The notes below the pieces were generated by a model. It ran no database searches and was not told where the DNA came from. It worked only from the letters and a program-made list of their open reading frames with translations. The position numbers and the translations under genes are program-made. 32,335 nucleotides of DNA, from contig NZ_JAQGJD010000233.1 in the NCBI RefSeq assembly GCF_028290785.1, forward strand, positions 1 through 32,335, in the 5' to 3' direction. Within the stretch, counting starts at the first letter, position 1, and every line of letters starts with the position of its first letter. The DNA is from Tardiphaga sp. (GTDB lineage Bacteria > Pseudomonadota > Alphaproteobacteria > Rhizobiales > Xanthobacteraceae). Below are positions 1 through 11,188 of the stretch, in pieces.

Positions 1-1091
1 TGGCAGGCCAGCTTGCGATGCTTGTTCTGGTACACCACGCCGCACACCGTGGTCGGATAATAGCCGGAGAACGCTCGGTTCATCACCACTTGCGCCACCG
101 CCATCTGGCCGCGCACGGCCTCGCCGCGCGCTTCGAAATAGATCGCCTCGGTCAGGCATTTTTCCTGCTTGGCGCGCACCTTCTCGTCGAACAGGCCAAG
201 CCGCTCGGCCGGGGTCTTGACGTGGGTGGTGGTGTTGACCTCGCCCTTCCCCGCGACGCTCTCGCCGCCCTTGGCGGGATCGACGACCGCCGCCGGCCGC
301 GACGCCGGGGTCTTCAAGTCGGGATCCGGCGTGACGGGCGGCATCACGATCATCGGTTCCTCGCCGGGCTGCCAGCGTTCCATGGTCTCGCCTGCTGCGC
401 CGAGCGACGTGTTGCCGAAGAACAGGCTGGCGGTCTTGACCGAGAAGCCATCCTTGGGCGGCGCCGGCTCGATGGCGACGACCGCGGTTTCCGGGACGGC
501 GAGGGGATCGCTGACCGGCTGGCTTTCCAGCGACAGCGACGCATCGTATTGCGGCAGCGGCGGCGCCTGCAGCGCTTCGGCGAGTTCCGGATCGAGCGGC
601 GCGGTGTCCGGCGAGGCCGCCGTCTTGGCGCCCATCACCGAGGCGTTGGAGTCGAATGAATCTTCCTTCGCCGGCGCCTCCTCCGGCATCGGATCGTCCT
701 TCGAGCGGGCCGCGAGGCGATCGCCCTTCAGCGTGCGATCCACTTTCGGGAAATCCGCGGCTTCATAGCGCTGCGGCGCACGCGAAATCGGGTTGCGCGT
801 CAGCGCGCCGGTGATGTCTTCGCTGGAAGTATCGAAGCTGGCGAGCTGGAAGGTCGGATTGCGCGACGCGGTGCCGATCGGGCGGCCAAAACTGAATGTC
901 GCGACCTGGATGGAACTGACCGCGGAGGCGACCACGCGCTTCTGCCAGCGCTCGGCGACGCCCGGCTGGCGGGCCAGCAACGAAGCAATATCCTGGTAGC
1001 CAACCTCTGTCGGGATCAATGCAAAGAAGCAAAGACCGAGGCCGAAAGACGCGCCGCGCGCGCCCTTCGGCCGGTTACGCATTACTAACAT
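1..1091 (-). CDS. Cell wall hydrolase, SleB/Hydrolase_2 type (3' end cut off by window)
   Basis: The open frame reads leftward from ATG at 1091 (a second in-frame ATG is at 1082) and runs off the window edge, so the C-terminus is missing. The N-terminus is basic (MLVMRNRPKGARG) and then hydrophobic (FGLGLCFFALIP), like a signal anchor. Residues about 70-300 are a low-complexity Pro/Ala/Glu linker. From about residue 309 the sequence KCLTEAIYFEARGE followed by VAQVVMNR and YPTTVCGVVYQ is the hallmark start of the Hydrolase_2 (SleB) peptidoglycan hydrolase domain; the Glu of FEARGE is the expected catalytic acid. Inferred role: periplasmic, membrane-anchored cleavage of peptidoglycan. It lies downstream of ppdK on the same strand but is separated from it by a strong terminator, so it probably has its own promoter. 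No strong Shine-Dalgarno sequence was seen. Confidence 0.88.
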   Translation of the reverse strand, partial: MLVMRNRPKGARGASFGLGLCFFALIPTEVGYQDIASLLARQPGVAERWQKRVVASAVSSIQVATFSFGRPIGTASRNPTFQLASFDTSSEDITGALTRNPISRAPQRYEAADFPKVDRTLKGDRLAARSKDDPMPEEAPAKEDSFDSNASVMGAKTAASPDTAPLDPELAEALQAPPLPQYDASLSLESQPVSDPLAVPETAVVAIEPAPPKDGFSVKTASLFFGNTSLGAAGETMERWQPGEEPMIVMPPVTPDPDLKTPASRPAAVVDPAKGGESVAGKGEVNTTTHVKTPAERLGLFDEKVRAKQEKCLTEAIYFEARGEAVRGQMAVAQVVMNRAFSGYYPTTVCGVVYQNKHRKLAC

Positions 1092-1404
1092 GATACGCCC
1101 ACGCAACGCTTACACCAGCATCGACCCGTACATTTCCGTACATTTCGATCTGTTTCGTTAGTACTGAATCAAAGTTGCCGCGGAGTTAATCACTGAGGCA
1201 CGCGCGCGACACGCAAGCGATGTTTGCAGTTGCGAGAGATGATCGAAAGCCGTGGTAAATGGCGGCCCCACGAAAGTGGTAAACATAGCGTCAACGAAAA
1301 CGATGAAGAGATTTTCGCCGGCTGCGAAAATTTTGCGATGGAACTTTGCTCAGACGGAGAGAACTACCGGCGATTTTACACAGTGAGCGCGCGTCACACG
1401 CCGT

Positions 1405-1518
1405 GTCGTCCCCGCTAAGGCGGGGATCCATACACACCGACAGAATCGTGTGCGCGGAAAAAACCTCGTTCTCATTTCAACCTCTGAGGCTTTGGGTCCC
1501 CGCGTTCGCGGGGACGAC
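1405..1518. repeat. 114-bp inverted-repeat element, family A copy 1
   Basis: The left arm (1405-1431, GTCGTCCCCGC then GGCGGGGATCC) and right arm (1491-1518, GGGTCCCCGCG then CGCGGGGACGAC) are inverted copies of each other, and each is itself a hairpin. They enclose about 60 bp of unrelated, more AT-rich DNA. A second element with the same arms and almost the same length lies at 23160-23274. The rest of the 1092-1564 gap contains nothing recognisable as a gene. Confidence 0.85.
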
Positions 1519-1564
1519 CCGCAGAGAGATCCAGCAATTTAAAATGAAGCGCCGAGATCTCTGT

Positions 1565-1597
1565 AAAAAAACGGCCGGGGAAATCCCCGGCCGTTTT
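1565..1597 (-). terminator. Rho-independent terminator of ppdK
   Basis: A perfect 10-bp GC-rich stem (ACGGCCGGGG at 1571-1580 with CCCCGGCCGT at 1585-1594, 4-nt loop) is followed on the minus strand by six T residues (positions 1570-1565). It starts about 34 nt after the ppdK stop codon. The T4 run on the other side makes it partly bidirectional. Confidence 0.92.
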
Positions 1598-1630
1598 ATA
1601 ACTACACTTCAATGCCGAACCTCAGCCCGC

Positions 1631-4621
<2,991 letters not shown>

Positions 4622-4719
4622 GGTTTTACAATCAATCCGCGAGAGGAACGTCAGGAAAAGGGTGCCGCCTTACACCACGTTTTGGCGACCAGGCGCAAGC
4701 TGGGGCAGCTTTGTGGGCT

Positions 4720-4878
4720 TTATGAGATGTGCAGCATGCGAAGCACGCCGAGGCCGGCCAGACCGATGAAAATCAGGTAGATCGCGACGATCAGATTCAG
4801 CAGCCGCGGCATCACCAGGATGAGAATGCCCGCGATGAGGGCGACGATCGGCTGAATGTGGGCTGCCGTGAGAACCAT
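4720..4878 (-). CDS. Small DUF3096-family membrane protein
   Basis: This 52-residue protein is almost entirely two hydrophobic segments: IVALIAGILILVMPRLLNLIV and AIYLIFIGLAGLGVLRML. The I-x-P-I-x-A-L-I-A-G-I-L-I-L-x-M-P-R-L-L-N pattern is typical of the DUF3096 family of tiny inner-membrane proteins, whose function is not known. The start at ATG 4878 is chosen because GGAG lies 8 nt upstream; the frame continues upstream without such support. It sits ahead of ppdK on the same strand and diverges from the DUF1236 gene. The 246-bp divergent gap (4879-5124) shows no clear regulatory repeat. Confidence 0.85.
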   Translation of the reverse strand: MVLTAAHIQPIVALIAGILILVMPRLLNLIVAIYLIFIGLAGLGVLRMLHIS

Positions 4879-5124
4879 GAAATATCTCCGAAGGTGGGGG
4901 TGTTGGGGGAGGCCGAATCGACGCCGGGATTTTACCCTGCAGCCGGGTTCCACGATACAGACGCCGCCACGGCCGAACGGTTCCGCTCCACGCGTGCGAT
5001 GCATCAAATTGCGGCAGGTCGCGACGACAAAAGTCGGAACGATCGGGAGCGCGAGGCATTGGGAGGTCGGCTGGCGGCAAGCAGCTCGGTGCGAGCCGGG
5101 GGCGAAATCTCGAAGGAGATGACC

Positions 5125-5493
5125 ATGCGAAACAAACTATTGGCGATCGCGGCACTGACGGCCGCCCTCGGCGCCCCGCTCGCGGCGCAGGCGCAGAGCG
5201 AAATGACGGTCGGCGTGGGACGCAGTTCCGCCGTGATCGTCAACGACGACGATCCGGACGGCATCACCGTGCAGGAGCGGCCGGCGTTCCGCGAATACGT
5301 CGTGCGCGAGCGCATCCCCGCGTACACCGTGCCGGACCGCGTGGTGGTCGGCGCCACCCTGCCCGACGCCGGCGTGACCTATTACGACGTGCCGCAGAGC
5401 GTCGCGCAGACCCCGTATCGCTACACCGTGGTGAATGGCAGCACCGTACTGGTCGAGCCGCGCTCGCGCCGCATCGTCCAGGTGATTGACTAA
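5125..5493 (+). CDS. Secreted DUF1236 domain protein
   Basis: A 122-residue precursor. Residues 1-25 (MRNKLLAIAALTAALG...AAQAQ) form a signal peptide with an AQA cleavage site, so the product is periplasmic or secreted. The C-terminal part (VVVGATLPDAG, YYDVP, YRYTVVNGSTVLVEP, RRIVQVID) matches DUF1236, a small domain common and multi-copy in Bradyrhizobium relatives, with no established function. ATG 5125 is preferred over the in-frame ATG at 5119 because GAAGGAG (5112-5118) is then 6 nt away. An inverted repeat about 45 bp after the stop probably ends the transcript. Confidence 0.9.
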   Translation: MRNKLLAIAALTAALGAPLAAQAQSEMTVGVGRSSAVIVNDDDPDGITVQERPAFREYVVRERIPAYTVPDRVVVGATLPDAGVTYYDVPQSVAQTPYRYTVVNGSTVLVEPRSRRIVQVID

Positions 5494-5518
5494 ATCAGCT
5501 CACTTGTCCTGGACGCGG

Positions 5519-5592
5519 TGCGGCATTCTTATGCCGCTCCGCAGAGCCGGGATCCCGGCTTCTTTACGAGCAACCGGGACCCCGGCTCTGCG
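5519..5592. repeat. Two adjacent palindromes between convergent genes (putative bidirectional terminator)
   Basis: A short hairpin (GCGGCAT...ATGCCGC, 5519-5536) is followed by a 19-bp inverted repeat with one mismatch (5540-5558 and 5574-5592, CGCAGAGCCGGG type). Each long arm also contains its own CCGGG(A)(T/C)CCCGG palindrome. It lies between the convergent DUF1236 gene and the duplicated hypothetical gene. Confidence 0.75.
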
Positions 5593-5661
5593 AAGCGATC
5601 GTGGCGGCGATGCTGCGCATCGCCTGGTATCGCATCGCGTCCGGGGAACGGACTGCGCTCG

Positions 5662-6753
5662 CTAGCCCTTCAGCATCGACAGCAGCGAAGACGTCGTCTT
5701 GTAGCTCTGCACGGCGTTGTCGCGGAATGCCGGGGTCCAGTTCGAGGCCTGGCGCTCCTCGGCGCTCATCGCCGAATAGGTGTTGAGAATGCCGAGGCTG
5801 AGCTGGGTCGGGTCGCCACTGCTCTGACTCTGCTTCAGCGCGGTTAAAATGCTGGCGCGGTTGCGCGAGCCAAGCTCCTGCTTGGCGGCAAAGCTCTCGT
5901 CCGGCGAAAACAATCCATCCTGGTTCAGCGACATCGCCGACAGCGACCGGTTGTCGATGGCGGAGAGGTCGGCGAGCTGGCCGGTCTTGCGGCGGGAATC
6001 GAACACCAGCTCCTTGCCGGCGGTAGATGCCGCCTTGGCCTGCGCGTCGAGCGTCGCGCGAACGCCCTTGGCGACGCTGGAAAAATCCTTCACCGGCAAC
6101 TCGCCGGCGGAATCCTGCGCCAGATAGATCGCGACCGGGTCGTTGGCGATGCCCGACGGCGCCTTGGTCGGATCCTGCTGGGTCGCCTGAATGCCGCTGA
6201 CCACCGCGGCGCGCTGCGCCGCCCACGACGCCGTGGCCTTCTCCTCGCCGCTGGCGCCGTCGAGATAGCTCAGCGCCGCCTGATAGATGCCGCTGAAATT
6301 GCCAGTGAGCTGCGCGGTAGCGGTCGGCGGCGCCAGCGCCGCGCTGAAGCGATCGCCCAGCTCGCCGGCCGCGACGCCCTGCTCCGCAGCGGTGAACTGG
6401 CCGCCATTGTTGGTGGCGATCGCGAACAGCGAACGACGGTCGAGCGACGTGAGGTCAATGGTATTCTTGCCGTCGGCATCGATGGGCGCGGTGACCTTCG
6501 CGGCGCTATAGAGACCGTTAAGCGCCGTGCGCGCGTCGGCGGTGACCGCGGTGAAATCCTTGGTCGCGGAATCGGCGGCGAGCTTCGCCTTGGCGGCATC
6601 CGACAGCGTCAGGTTGGTCGCAGCACCCGAACCCGAATTCGACGCCGCATCGTTGCCAGCCAGCGCATTGGCCAGCGACGGCTGCGTCGCCGCCGCGCGG
6701 GCATAGGCCGAGCCGGCATAGGGATTGGCGAGCCCGGTATTGACCGATGTCAT
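5662..6753 (-). CDS. Hypothetical protein with an internal duplication and degenerate EF-hand loops
   Basis: A 363-residue protein of no recognised family, without a signal peptide or membrane segment. It consists of a Ser/Ala/Asn-rich leader (1-65) and two related units. Unit 1 (about 67-196) contains SLDRRSLFAI, then ATNNGGQFTAAE (113-124) and AGELGDR; unit 2 (about 224-363) contains AIDNRSLSAM, then SLNQDGLFSPDE (275-286) and KQELGSR. Both 12-residue stretches fit the EF-hand pattern (Gly at 6, hydrophobic at 8, Glu at 12); the second also has N3 and D5, while the first residue is not acidic in either. Each unit ends in a helical stretch with SGEEKATASW or SAEERQASNW. The MTSVNTGLANPY start and Ala/Ser/Thr richness recall surface or flagellum-associated proteins, but this is only an impression. 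Two CtrA-like boxes lie upstream. Calcium binding is a guess. Confidence 0.8.
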   Translation of the reverse strand: MTSVNTGLANPYAGSAYARAAATQPSLANALAGNDAASNSGSGAATNLTLSDAAKAKLAADSATKDFTAVTADARTALNGLYSAAKVTAPIDADGKNTIDLTSLDRRSLFAIATNNGGQFTAAEQGVAAGELGDRFSAALAPPTATAQLTGNFSGIYQAALSYLDGASGEEKATASWAAQRAAVVSGIQATQQDPTKAPSGIANDPVAIYLAQDSAGELPVKDFSSVAKGVRATLDAQAKAASTAGKELVFDSRRKTGQLADLSAIDNRSLSAMSLNQDGLFSPDESFAAKQELGSRNRASILTALKQSQSSGDPTQLSLGILNTYSAMSAEERQASNWTPAFRDNAVQSYKTTSSLLSMLKG

Positions 6754-6782
6754 GACACGTCCCTGTCTGCGCAGCCGCGACG

Positions 6783-6838
6783 GTTAAGGAACCGTTACCA
6801 GACGGGAGTTATTCACCCCGTGGTTAACGAGGCGTAAA
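6783..6838 (-). promoter_or_regulatory. Two tandem CtrA-like boxes upstream of the duplicated protein
   Basis: Read on the minus strand, GTAA-N7-TTAAC (6798-6783) and TTTA-N7-TTAAC (6838-6823) each match 8 of 9 positions of the CtrA consensus TTAA-N7-TTAAC. They are 40 bp apart, about four helical turns, both oriented toward the gene starting at 6753. Confidence 0.6.
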
Positions 6839-6913
6839 TATTTCGCGATGTGTCGGGATATTTCTGGTCGCGTTCTCGTTTCCCGGGCGCGGTGCGGCGT
6901 CCTCAGGCACCTG

Positions 6914-6968
6914 CCGTCAATGCGAGGTCAGGGAAAGCCGCAGGCTTTCCCTGACCTCGCAATGACGG
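6914..6968. repeat. Long perfect palindrome after glyS (family C-like ends)
   Basis: GCGAGGTCAGGGAAAGCC and its exact inverse flank a 4-nt loop. The outer ends (CCGTCA-ATGCGAGG / CCTCGCAATGACGG) are the same as those of the family C elements at 11081, 20630 and 27490. It begins 16 bp past the glyS stop and is the likely terminator for glyS. The rest of the 6754-6983 gap holds the CtrA-like boxes. Confidence 0.85.
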
Positions 6969-6983
6969 CTCCGGGGTTCGAGT

Positions 6984-9185
6984 CTAATCCTGAATCTTCG
7001 AGAAATCCGCCACCGCGCGCGTCGCGGCGCGGATCTCGTTGAGCAGCTTCAGCCGATTTTCGCGCACGGCCGCGTCGTCGTCATTGACCTTCACCTTGTC
7101 AAAGAACGCATCCACCGCCGGCCGCAGCTTGGCCATGACAGTCATCGCGCCGGCGAAGTCTTCCTTGGCGACAGCGGCGGAGGCTTCCGGCCCGACCTCG
7201 GCAATCGCCTTGGCCAACGCCTTCTCCTCATCGAGTCGGTACAGCGAGACATCCGGCGCGCCGTCATAAGCGCGCTTGTCTTTCTTCTCCTCGATGCCGA
7301 GAATGTTCGACGCGCGCTTGACGCCGGCACGCAGCGTCTTGCCATCGTCGGTGTCGAGGAATTTGGCGAGCGCCTCGACCCGACGGACCACCATCAGCAG
7401 ATCGTCCTGACCGCCGAGCGAGAACACGGCATCGACGAGATCGTGACGCGCGCCTTGTTCGCGGAGCTGGCCTTTGAGGCGCTCGGCGAAGAAAGTCATC
7501 AGATCAATAGACCTACTATCGACTTTCAAATCACCAAAATCTTGAGTGAGCCGCATGCTGACATCCATGCCAGCGAATCCACCGCCGCCTTCTTTCACCG
7601 TGGCCAACTTCTTCTTATTCGAATTTCCAGTGATGTCTGTATCTACAGCAGGAAAATGCGCTGATAAGATTGGCGCCAACCTGGCTCTGATTGAGTTCTC
7701 AAGAATGAGCCTGATCGCCCCCAACGCCGCCCGCCTAAGCGCAAACGGATCCTTCGATCCCGTCGGCTTCTCGTCAATCGCCCAGAATCCCACGAGCGTA
7801 TCGATCTTGTCGGCCAGCGCGACCGCAATCGACACCGAGTCACTCGGCACGCGATCCGCCGGTCCCTGCGGCTTGTAGTGATCCTCGCTCGCCGCAGCGA
7901 CACTCGCGTCTTCGCCCTGCGCCAGCGCGTAGTACTTGCCCATCAGGCCCTGCAGCTCGGGGAATTCGCCGACCGTCTCGGTCACCAAATCGGCCTTCGC
8001 CAGCAGCGCCGCGCGCTTGGTCTTCTCGACATCGGCGCCGACCAGCGGCGCGATTTCGGCAGCCAGCCGCACGATACGCGCGATGCGCTCGGCCTGCGTG
8101 CCGAGCTTTTCGTGAAACACGATGTTGTCGAATTTCGGCAGCCGGTCTTCGAGCTTGGTCTTCAGGTCGGTCTCATAGAAGAATTTTGCGTCGCTCAACC
8201 GCGCGCGAATCACGCGCTCGTTGCCGGCGACGATCGCGGTCCCGCCATCGGAGGCTTCGATGTTGGCGGTGATGATGAAGCGGTTGACCAGCTTTCCGGT
8301 CGCGGGATCGCTGACCACAAAGCACTTCTGGTTGTTGCGGATGGTGGCGCGGATCACCTCGCCGGGGATCGACAGAAACGCTTGGTCGAACGAGCCCATC
8401 AGCACCACCGGCCATTCCACCAGGCCGGCGACTTCGTCGAGCAGCGCGGGGTCTTCCACCAGCTCGAAATTCTGCGCCGCGCACAGCGTGCGCGCGTCCG
8501 CCAGAATGATCTCGCGGCGGCGCTCAGGATCGAGCACGACTTTGGCGTGCTGCAGCTTCGTCACGTAGTCATCGAAGCGGCGCACGGAAATGTCGGCGGG
8601 CGCCATGAAGCGGTGGCCGAACGTGGTCTGGCCCGAGCTGATGCCATTGAGTTCGAACGGCACCACTTCCGGCTCTTCGGTATCGATGCCGAAGGTGGCG
8701 ACGATCGAATGCAGCGGACGCACCCAGGTCAGCGACGTCGATTTCGCCGACGCCGCGCCCCAGCGCATCGATTTCGGCCACGGGAAGGTGCGGATGATCA
8801 TCGGCAGGATTTCGGCGAGCACCTCGACCGTCGGCTTGCCGGCCTTCTCCGTCAGCGCGATGTAGAAATCGCCCTTCGGATCGCGCTGGATTTTCGCTTC
8901 ATCCAGCGAGGCAAGGCCCGTGGCCTTCAGGAAGCCCGCGATCGCGGCCTCGGCGCCGCCGACGCGCGGGCCCTTGCGCTCCTGCTTCAAATCGGATTGT
9001 CGCGCGGGAATGCCGTGCACCGTCAGCGTCAGCCGCCGCGGCGTTGCGAAGGCTTTCGCGCCTTCATAGACCAGGCCCTCGGCAACGAGGCGATCGGTGA
9101 CCATGCGGCGCAGATCTTCCGCCGCCTTGGCCTGCATGCGCGCGGGGATTTCTTCGGAGAACAGTTCGAGCAGGAGATCGGGCAT
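6984..9185 (-). CDS. glyS: Glycyl-tRNA synthetase beta subunit
   Basis: The 733-residue beta chain of the alpha2beta2 glycyl-tRNA synthetase, which binds tRNA-Gly. It starts [18 protein letters not shown], the hallmark N-terminus of the family, and keeps the [28 protein letters not shown] and [19 protein letters not shown] blocks and the C-terminal anticodon-binding region. The start is set at ATG 9185; GTG 9191 (adding MK) is possible and would overlap the TGA of the upstream DUF559 frame as GTGA. GAGAGG lies just upstream. Bases 7501-7680 are clearly AT-richer (84 of 180 are G/C, 47%) than the rest of the gene and encode a stretch with Gly/Asn/Lys-rich turns ([17 protein letters not shown]) before the conserved [18 protein letters not shown]. 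Confidence 0.97.
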   Translation of the reverse strand: MPDLLLELFSEEIPARMQAKAAEDLRRMVTDRLVAEGLVYEGAKAFATPRRLTLTVHGIPARQSDLKQERKGPRVGGAEAAIAGFLKATGLASLDEAKIQRDPKGDFYIALTEKAGKPTVEVLAEILPMIIRTFPWPKSMRWGAASAKSTSLTWVRPLHSIVATFGIDTEEPEVVPFELNGISSGQTTFGHRFMAPADISVRRFDDYVTKLQHAKVVLDPERRREIILADARTLCAAQNFELVEDPALLDEVAGLVEWPVVLMGSFDQAFLSIPGEVIRATIRNNQKCFVVSDPATGKLVNRFIITANIEASDGGTAIVAGNERVIRARLSDAKFFYETDLKTKLEDRLPKFDNIVFHEKLGTQAERIARIVRLAAEIAPLVGADVEKTKRAALLAKADLVTETVGEFPELQGLMGKYYALAQGEDASVAAASEDHYKPQGPADRVPSDSVSIAVALADKIDTLVGFWAIDEKPTGSKDPFALRRAALGAIRLILENSIRARLAPILSAHFPAVDTDITGNSNKKKLATVKEGGGGFAGMDVSMRLTQDFGDLKVDSRSIDLMTFFAERLKGQLREQGARHDLVDAVFSLGGQDDLLMVVRRVEALAKFLDTDDGKTLRAGVKRASNILGIEEKKDKRAYDGAPDVSLYRLDEEKALAKAIAEVGPEASAAVAKEDFAGAMTVMAKLRPAVDAFFDKVKVNDDDAAVRENRLKLLNEIRAATRAVADFSKIQD

Positions 9186-9187
9186 TT

Positions 9188-9646
9188 TCACTTTTCCTCT
9201 CGGCCGCGTCGCGCCGAGGAAAGACGGGAATCGCTGTCGCTCCCCTCCCCCCGCCTTCGGCGGGGAGGGGTCGGGGGTGGGGGGCCGCCATCAACACCGA
9301 TGCTGCTGCAGATGGACTCGAGCACGCCATCGATATTGGTAAGCACGTCGTTGTTCCAGAAGCGCAGGACGCGATATCCCCGCGCCTCAAGATATGCGGT
9401 GCGGCGCGCGTCGCTCAGGCTGTCGGCATGCTGGCCGCCATCGACTTCGATCACGACCCGAGTCTGGTGACAGGCGAAGTCCGCGAAATACGGACCGATC
9501 GTAGCCTGCCTGCGAAAGTGCGACTTCCCGGGAAAGATATCCCTGAGATGGAGCCAGAGCTTTTTTTCAGCGTCCGTGGGGTCACGCCGAAGCGCGCGTG
9601 CGCGCGGCACACGCTTGTCGATTGGCCGTGGCGCACGATCTGGCAT
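9188..9646 (-). CDS. DUF559 endonuclease-domain protein (cassette 1)
   Basis: A 152-residue protein. Residues about 20-115 form a DUF559 domain, a PD-(D/E)XK/Vsr-like nuclease fold: [26 protein letters not shown], then [10 protein letters not shown] with the acidic cluster expected at the active site, and [12 protein letters not shown]. No protein with a defined job in this family can be matched from sequence alone. ATG 9646 is 3 bp inside the right inverted repeat, whose G-rich end (GGGTGGGGGG) gives the ribosome binding site. The C-terminal 30 or so residues ([14 protein letters not shown] and on) are encoded by the left repeat and sequence beyond it. The stop codon (9190-9188) is directly followed by the glyS start, so the gene may be translationally coupled to glyS. 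It is roughly half identical to the product at 23415-23804. Confidence 0.85.
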   Translation of the reverse strand: MPDRAPRPIDKRVPRARALRRDPTDAEKKLWLHLRDIFPGKSHFRRQATIGPYFADFACHQTRVVIEVDGGQHADSLSDARRTAYLEARGYRVLRFWNNDVLTNIDGVLESICSSIGVDGGPPPPTPPRRRRGEGSDSDSRLSSARRGREEK

Positions 9647-9695
9647 CGTCCCCCCACCCCCGACCCCTCCCCGCCGAAGACGGGGGGAGGGGAGC
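9239..9695 (-). mobile_element. Putative DUF559 cassette 1 with 46-bp inverted repeats, inside the glyQ-glyS operon
   Basis: 9239-9284 and 9650-9695 are inverted copies with a single mismatch in 46 positions. Each has an outer hairpin (CCCCTCCCCCCG...GGGGAGGGG) and an inner G-run tail (TCGGGGGTGGGGGG on the strand reading inward from the left). They enclose only the DUF559 gene, in the same direction as glyQ and glyS. No target-site duplication was found by eye. The repeat reads as [14 protein letters not shown] or [14 protein letters not shown] in the open frame. Confidence 0.7.
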
Positions 9696-9738
9696 AGATA
9701 CGTCGGCGCTTCAACTTTAGTAAACACCAGCAATGGTA

Positions 9739-10686
9739 TCACGCCCCGCCCGCTTCCGTCGCCATCCAGGCTTCGCCGCAGGCCTTGGCGAGGTCGCGGA
9801 CGCGGCCGATGTAGCTTTGGCGTTCGGTGACCGAGATCACGCCGCGGGCATCCAGCAGGTTGAACACGTGGCTGGCCTTGACGCACTGGTCGTAGGCCGG
9901 CTGTGCCATCAGATGCGCCTCGCGCTTGCCGTCGCGCCAGCCGGCGTCGAGATACTTCTTGCAGGCGCCTTCGGCCATCTTGAACTGTTCGAACAGCATC
10001 TCGGCGTCGGAGTGCTCGAAGTTGTGCCGGGAATACTCTTTCTCGGCCTGCAGGAAGACGTCGCCGTAGGTGACCTTCTCATCGCCCTCGCGGCCGTTGA
10101 AGTTGAGGTCGTAGACGTTATCGACGCCCTGCACATACATCGCCAGGCGCTCGAGGCCGTAGGTCAGTTCGCCCGCCACCGGCGCGCATTCGACGCCGGC
10201 GACCTGCTGGAAATAGGTGAACTGGCTGACTTCCATGCCGTCGCACCAGCACTCCCAGCCGAGGCCCCAGGCACCCAATGTCGGGCTCTCCCAGTCGTCC
10301 TCGACGAAGCGCACGTCATGCAGCGCGGTGTCGATGCCGATCGCCTTCAGCGAGCGCAGATAGAGGTCCTGCAGGTCCGGCGGCGACGGTTTGATGATCA
10401 CCTGGAACTGGTAATAATGCTGCAGCCGGTTCGGGTTCTCGCCATAGCGGCCGTCCTTCGGCCGCCGCGATGGCTGCACATAGGCGGCCTTCCAGGGTTT
10501 CGGCCCCAGCGCCCGCAACGTGGTCGCCGGGTGGAAGGTGCCCGCGCCCATCTCCATGTCGTAGGGCTGCAGGATCACGCAGCCCTGGTCGGCCCAGAAG
10601 CGCTGCAGCGCCAGGATGAAGCCCTGGAACGACCGTTCCGGGCGCATATGCGGAGGCAGGGAGTCGGCAGTCACGATGTGGGTCAC
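9739..10686 (-). CDS. glyQ: Glycyl-tRNA synthetase alpha subunit
   Basis: The catalytic alpha chain of bacterial alpha2beta2 GlyRS, which forms glycyl-adenylate. Family hallmarks are all present: [93 protein letters not shown] and [13 protein letters not shown]. The length with the first GTG (10686) is 315 residues; the internal ATG at 10647 (MRPERSFQG) would give 302 residues and is also compatible with the family, whose N-terminus before FQG is short. No convincing Shine-Dalgarno sequence decides between them. glyS follows on the same strand but is displaced by the DUF559 cassette that begins 43 bp after the glyQ stop. Confidence 0.96.
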   Translation of the reverse strand: MTHIVTADSLPPHMRPERSFQGFILALQRFWADQGCVILQPYDMEMGAGTFHPATTLRALGPKPWKAAYVQPSRRPKDGRYGENPNRLQHYYQFQVIIKPSPPDLQDLYLRSLKAIGIDTALHDVRFVEDDWESPTLGAWGLGWECWCDGMEVSQFTYFQQVAGVECAPVAGELTYGLERLAMYVQGVDNVYDLNFNGREGDEKVTYGDVFLQAEKEYSRHNFEHSDAEMLFEQFKMAEGACKKYLDAGWRDGKREAHLMAQPAYDQCVKASHVFNLLDARGVISVTERQSYIGRVRDLAKACGEAWMATEAGGA

Positions 10687-11080
10687 GATCCGGGATTCGC
10701 TGGGGTTCGGGGGCGCGCGGGACCGTATCGGCGGGGGGCCGGGGAATCAAGGCAATGCGGCCGGGGCGCGGGGCATTAACCCGGCGCTAACCGCGCCACG
10801 CGAGCCGCCGCGTACCTCCGTGCATCGTTAGGATTTGAGATTTATCACGGAGAGATCGGCAGGGAACGAACGCCGCCTGGGTGGCTTATCCCTGCGAATG
10901 GCAGCGCGACGGAGACGCCGGGTTGCCAAAGACCACAGACCTCCAAGTCTGAAGATACTGCAAGTCTGAAGCTGAACTTCCAAGGTTTGCTCGCCGGTTT
11001 CGAGGATGGTGCCCCATCCTCAGACCGGCGCAACCATTTTGGGGGGCACTTTGCGTGTTTTGATGTGCAACGCACCCTCC
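10687..11080. other. Intergenic region upstream of glyQ with a large hairpin
   Basis: No gene is supported here. The glyQ promoter must lie in it. It contains a direct repeat (CAAGTCTGAAG at about 10948 and 10963) and an imperfect 37-nt hairpin at 10993-11029, made of GCCGGT/ACCGGC and GAGGATGG/CCATCCTC stems. The sequence has the look of a dispersed intergenic repeat or a structured RNA. I could not assign it to any known RNA family. Confidence 0.5.
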
Positions 11081-11178
11081 CCGTCGTTGCGAGGAGCGAA
11101 GCGACGCGGCAATCCAGCGCGGAGCCTCCACAAGGAAAGACTGGATTGCTTCGTCGCAAGGGCTCCTCGCAATGACGG
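11081..11178. repeat. Family C inverted-repeat element, copy 1
   Basis: The ends CCGTCGTTGCGAGGAGCG and GCTCCTCGCAATGACGG, plus the inner GGCAATCCAG and CTGGATTGC, form a long interrupted palindrome of about 98 bp with a unique centre of about 20 bp. Same family as 20630-20727 and 27490-27598. It lies just after the small membrane-protein gene and may terminate it. Confidence 0.85.
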
Positions 11179-11188
11179 CCGAGGGGCC

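Noticed and set aside
7878..9470. 530-codon open frame antisense to glyS
   Set aside because: Low-complexity mirror of a clear glyS gene; no start signal or domain. The same applies to the antisense frames over the TPR, ETF-QO, ispE and GT39 genes.
9239..9695. DUF559 gene as part of a restriction-modification or Vsr repair system
   Set aside because: No C5-methyltransferase or other system component is next to either copy; ccrM is an orphan cell-cycle methylase 5 kb from the second.
9230..9705. Target-site duplication around DUF559 cassette 1
   Set aside because: The bases immediately outside the two repeats show no direct repeat beyond 3 bp. The same holds for cassette 2, so transposition remains unproven.
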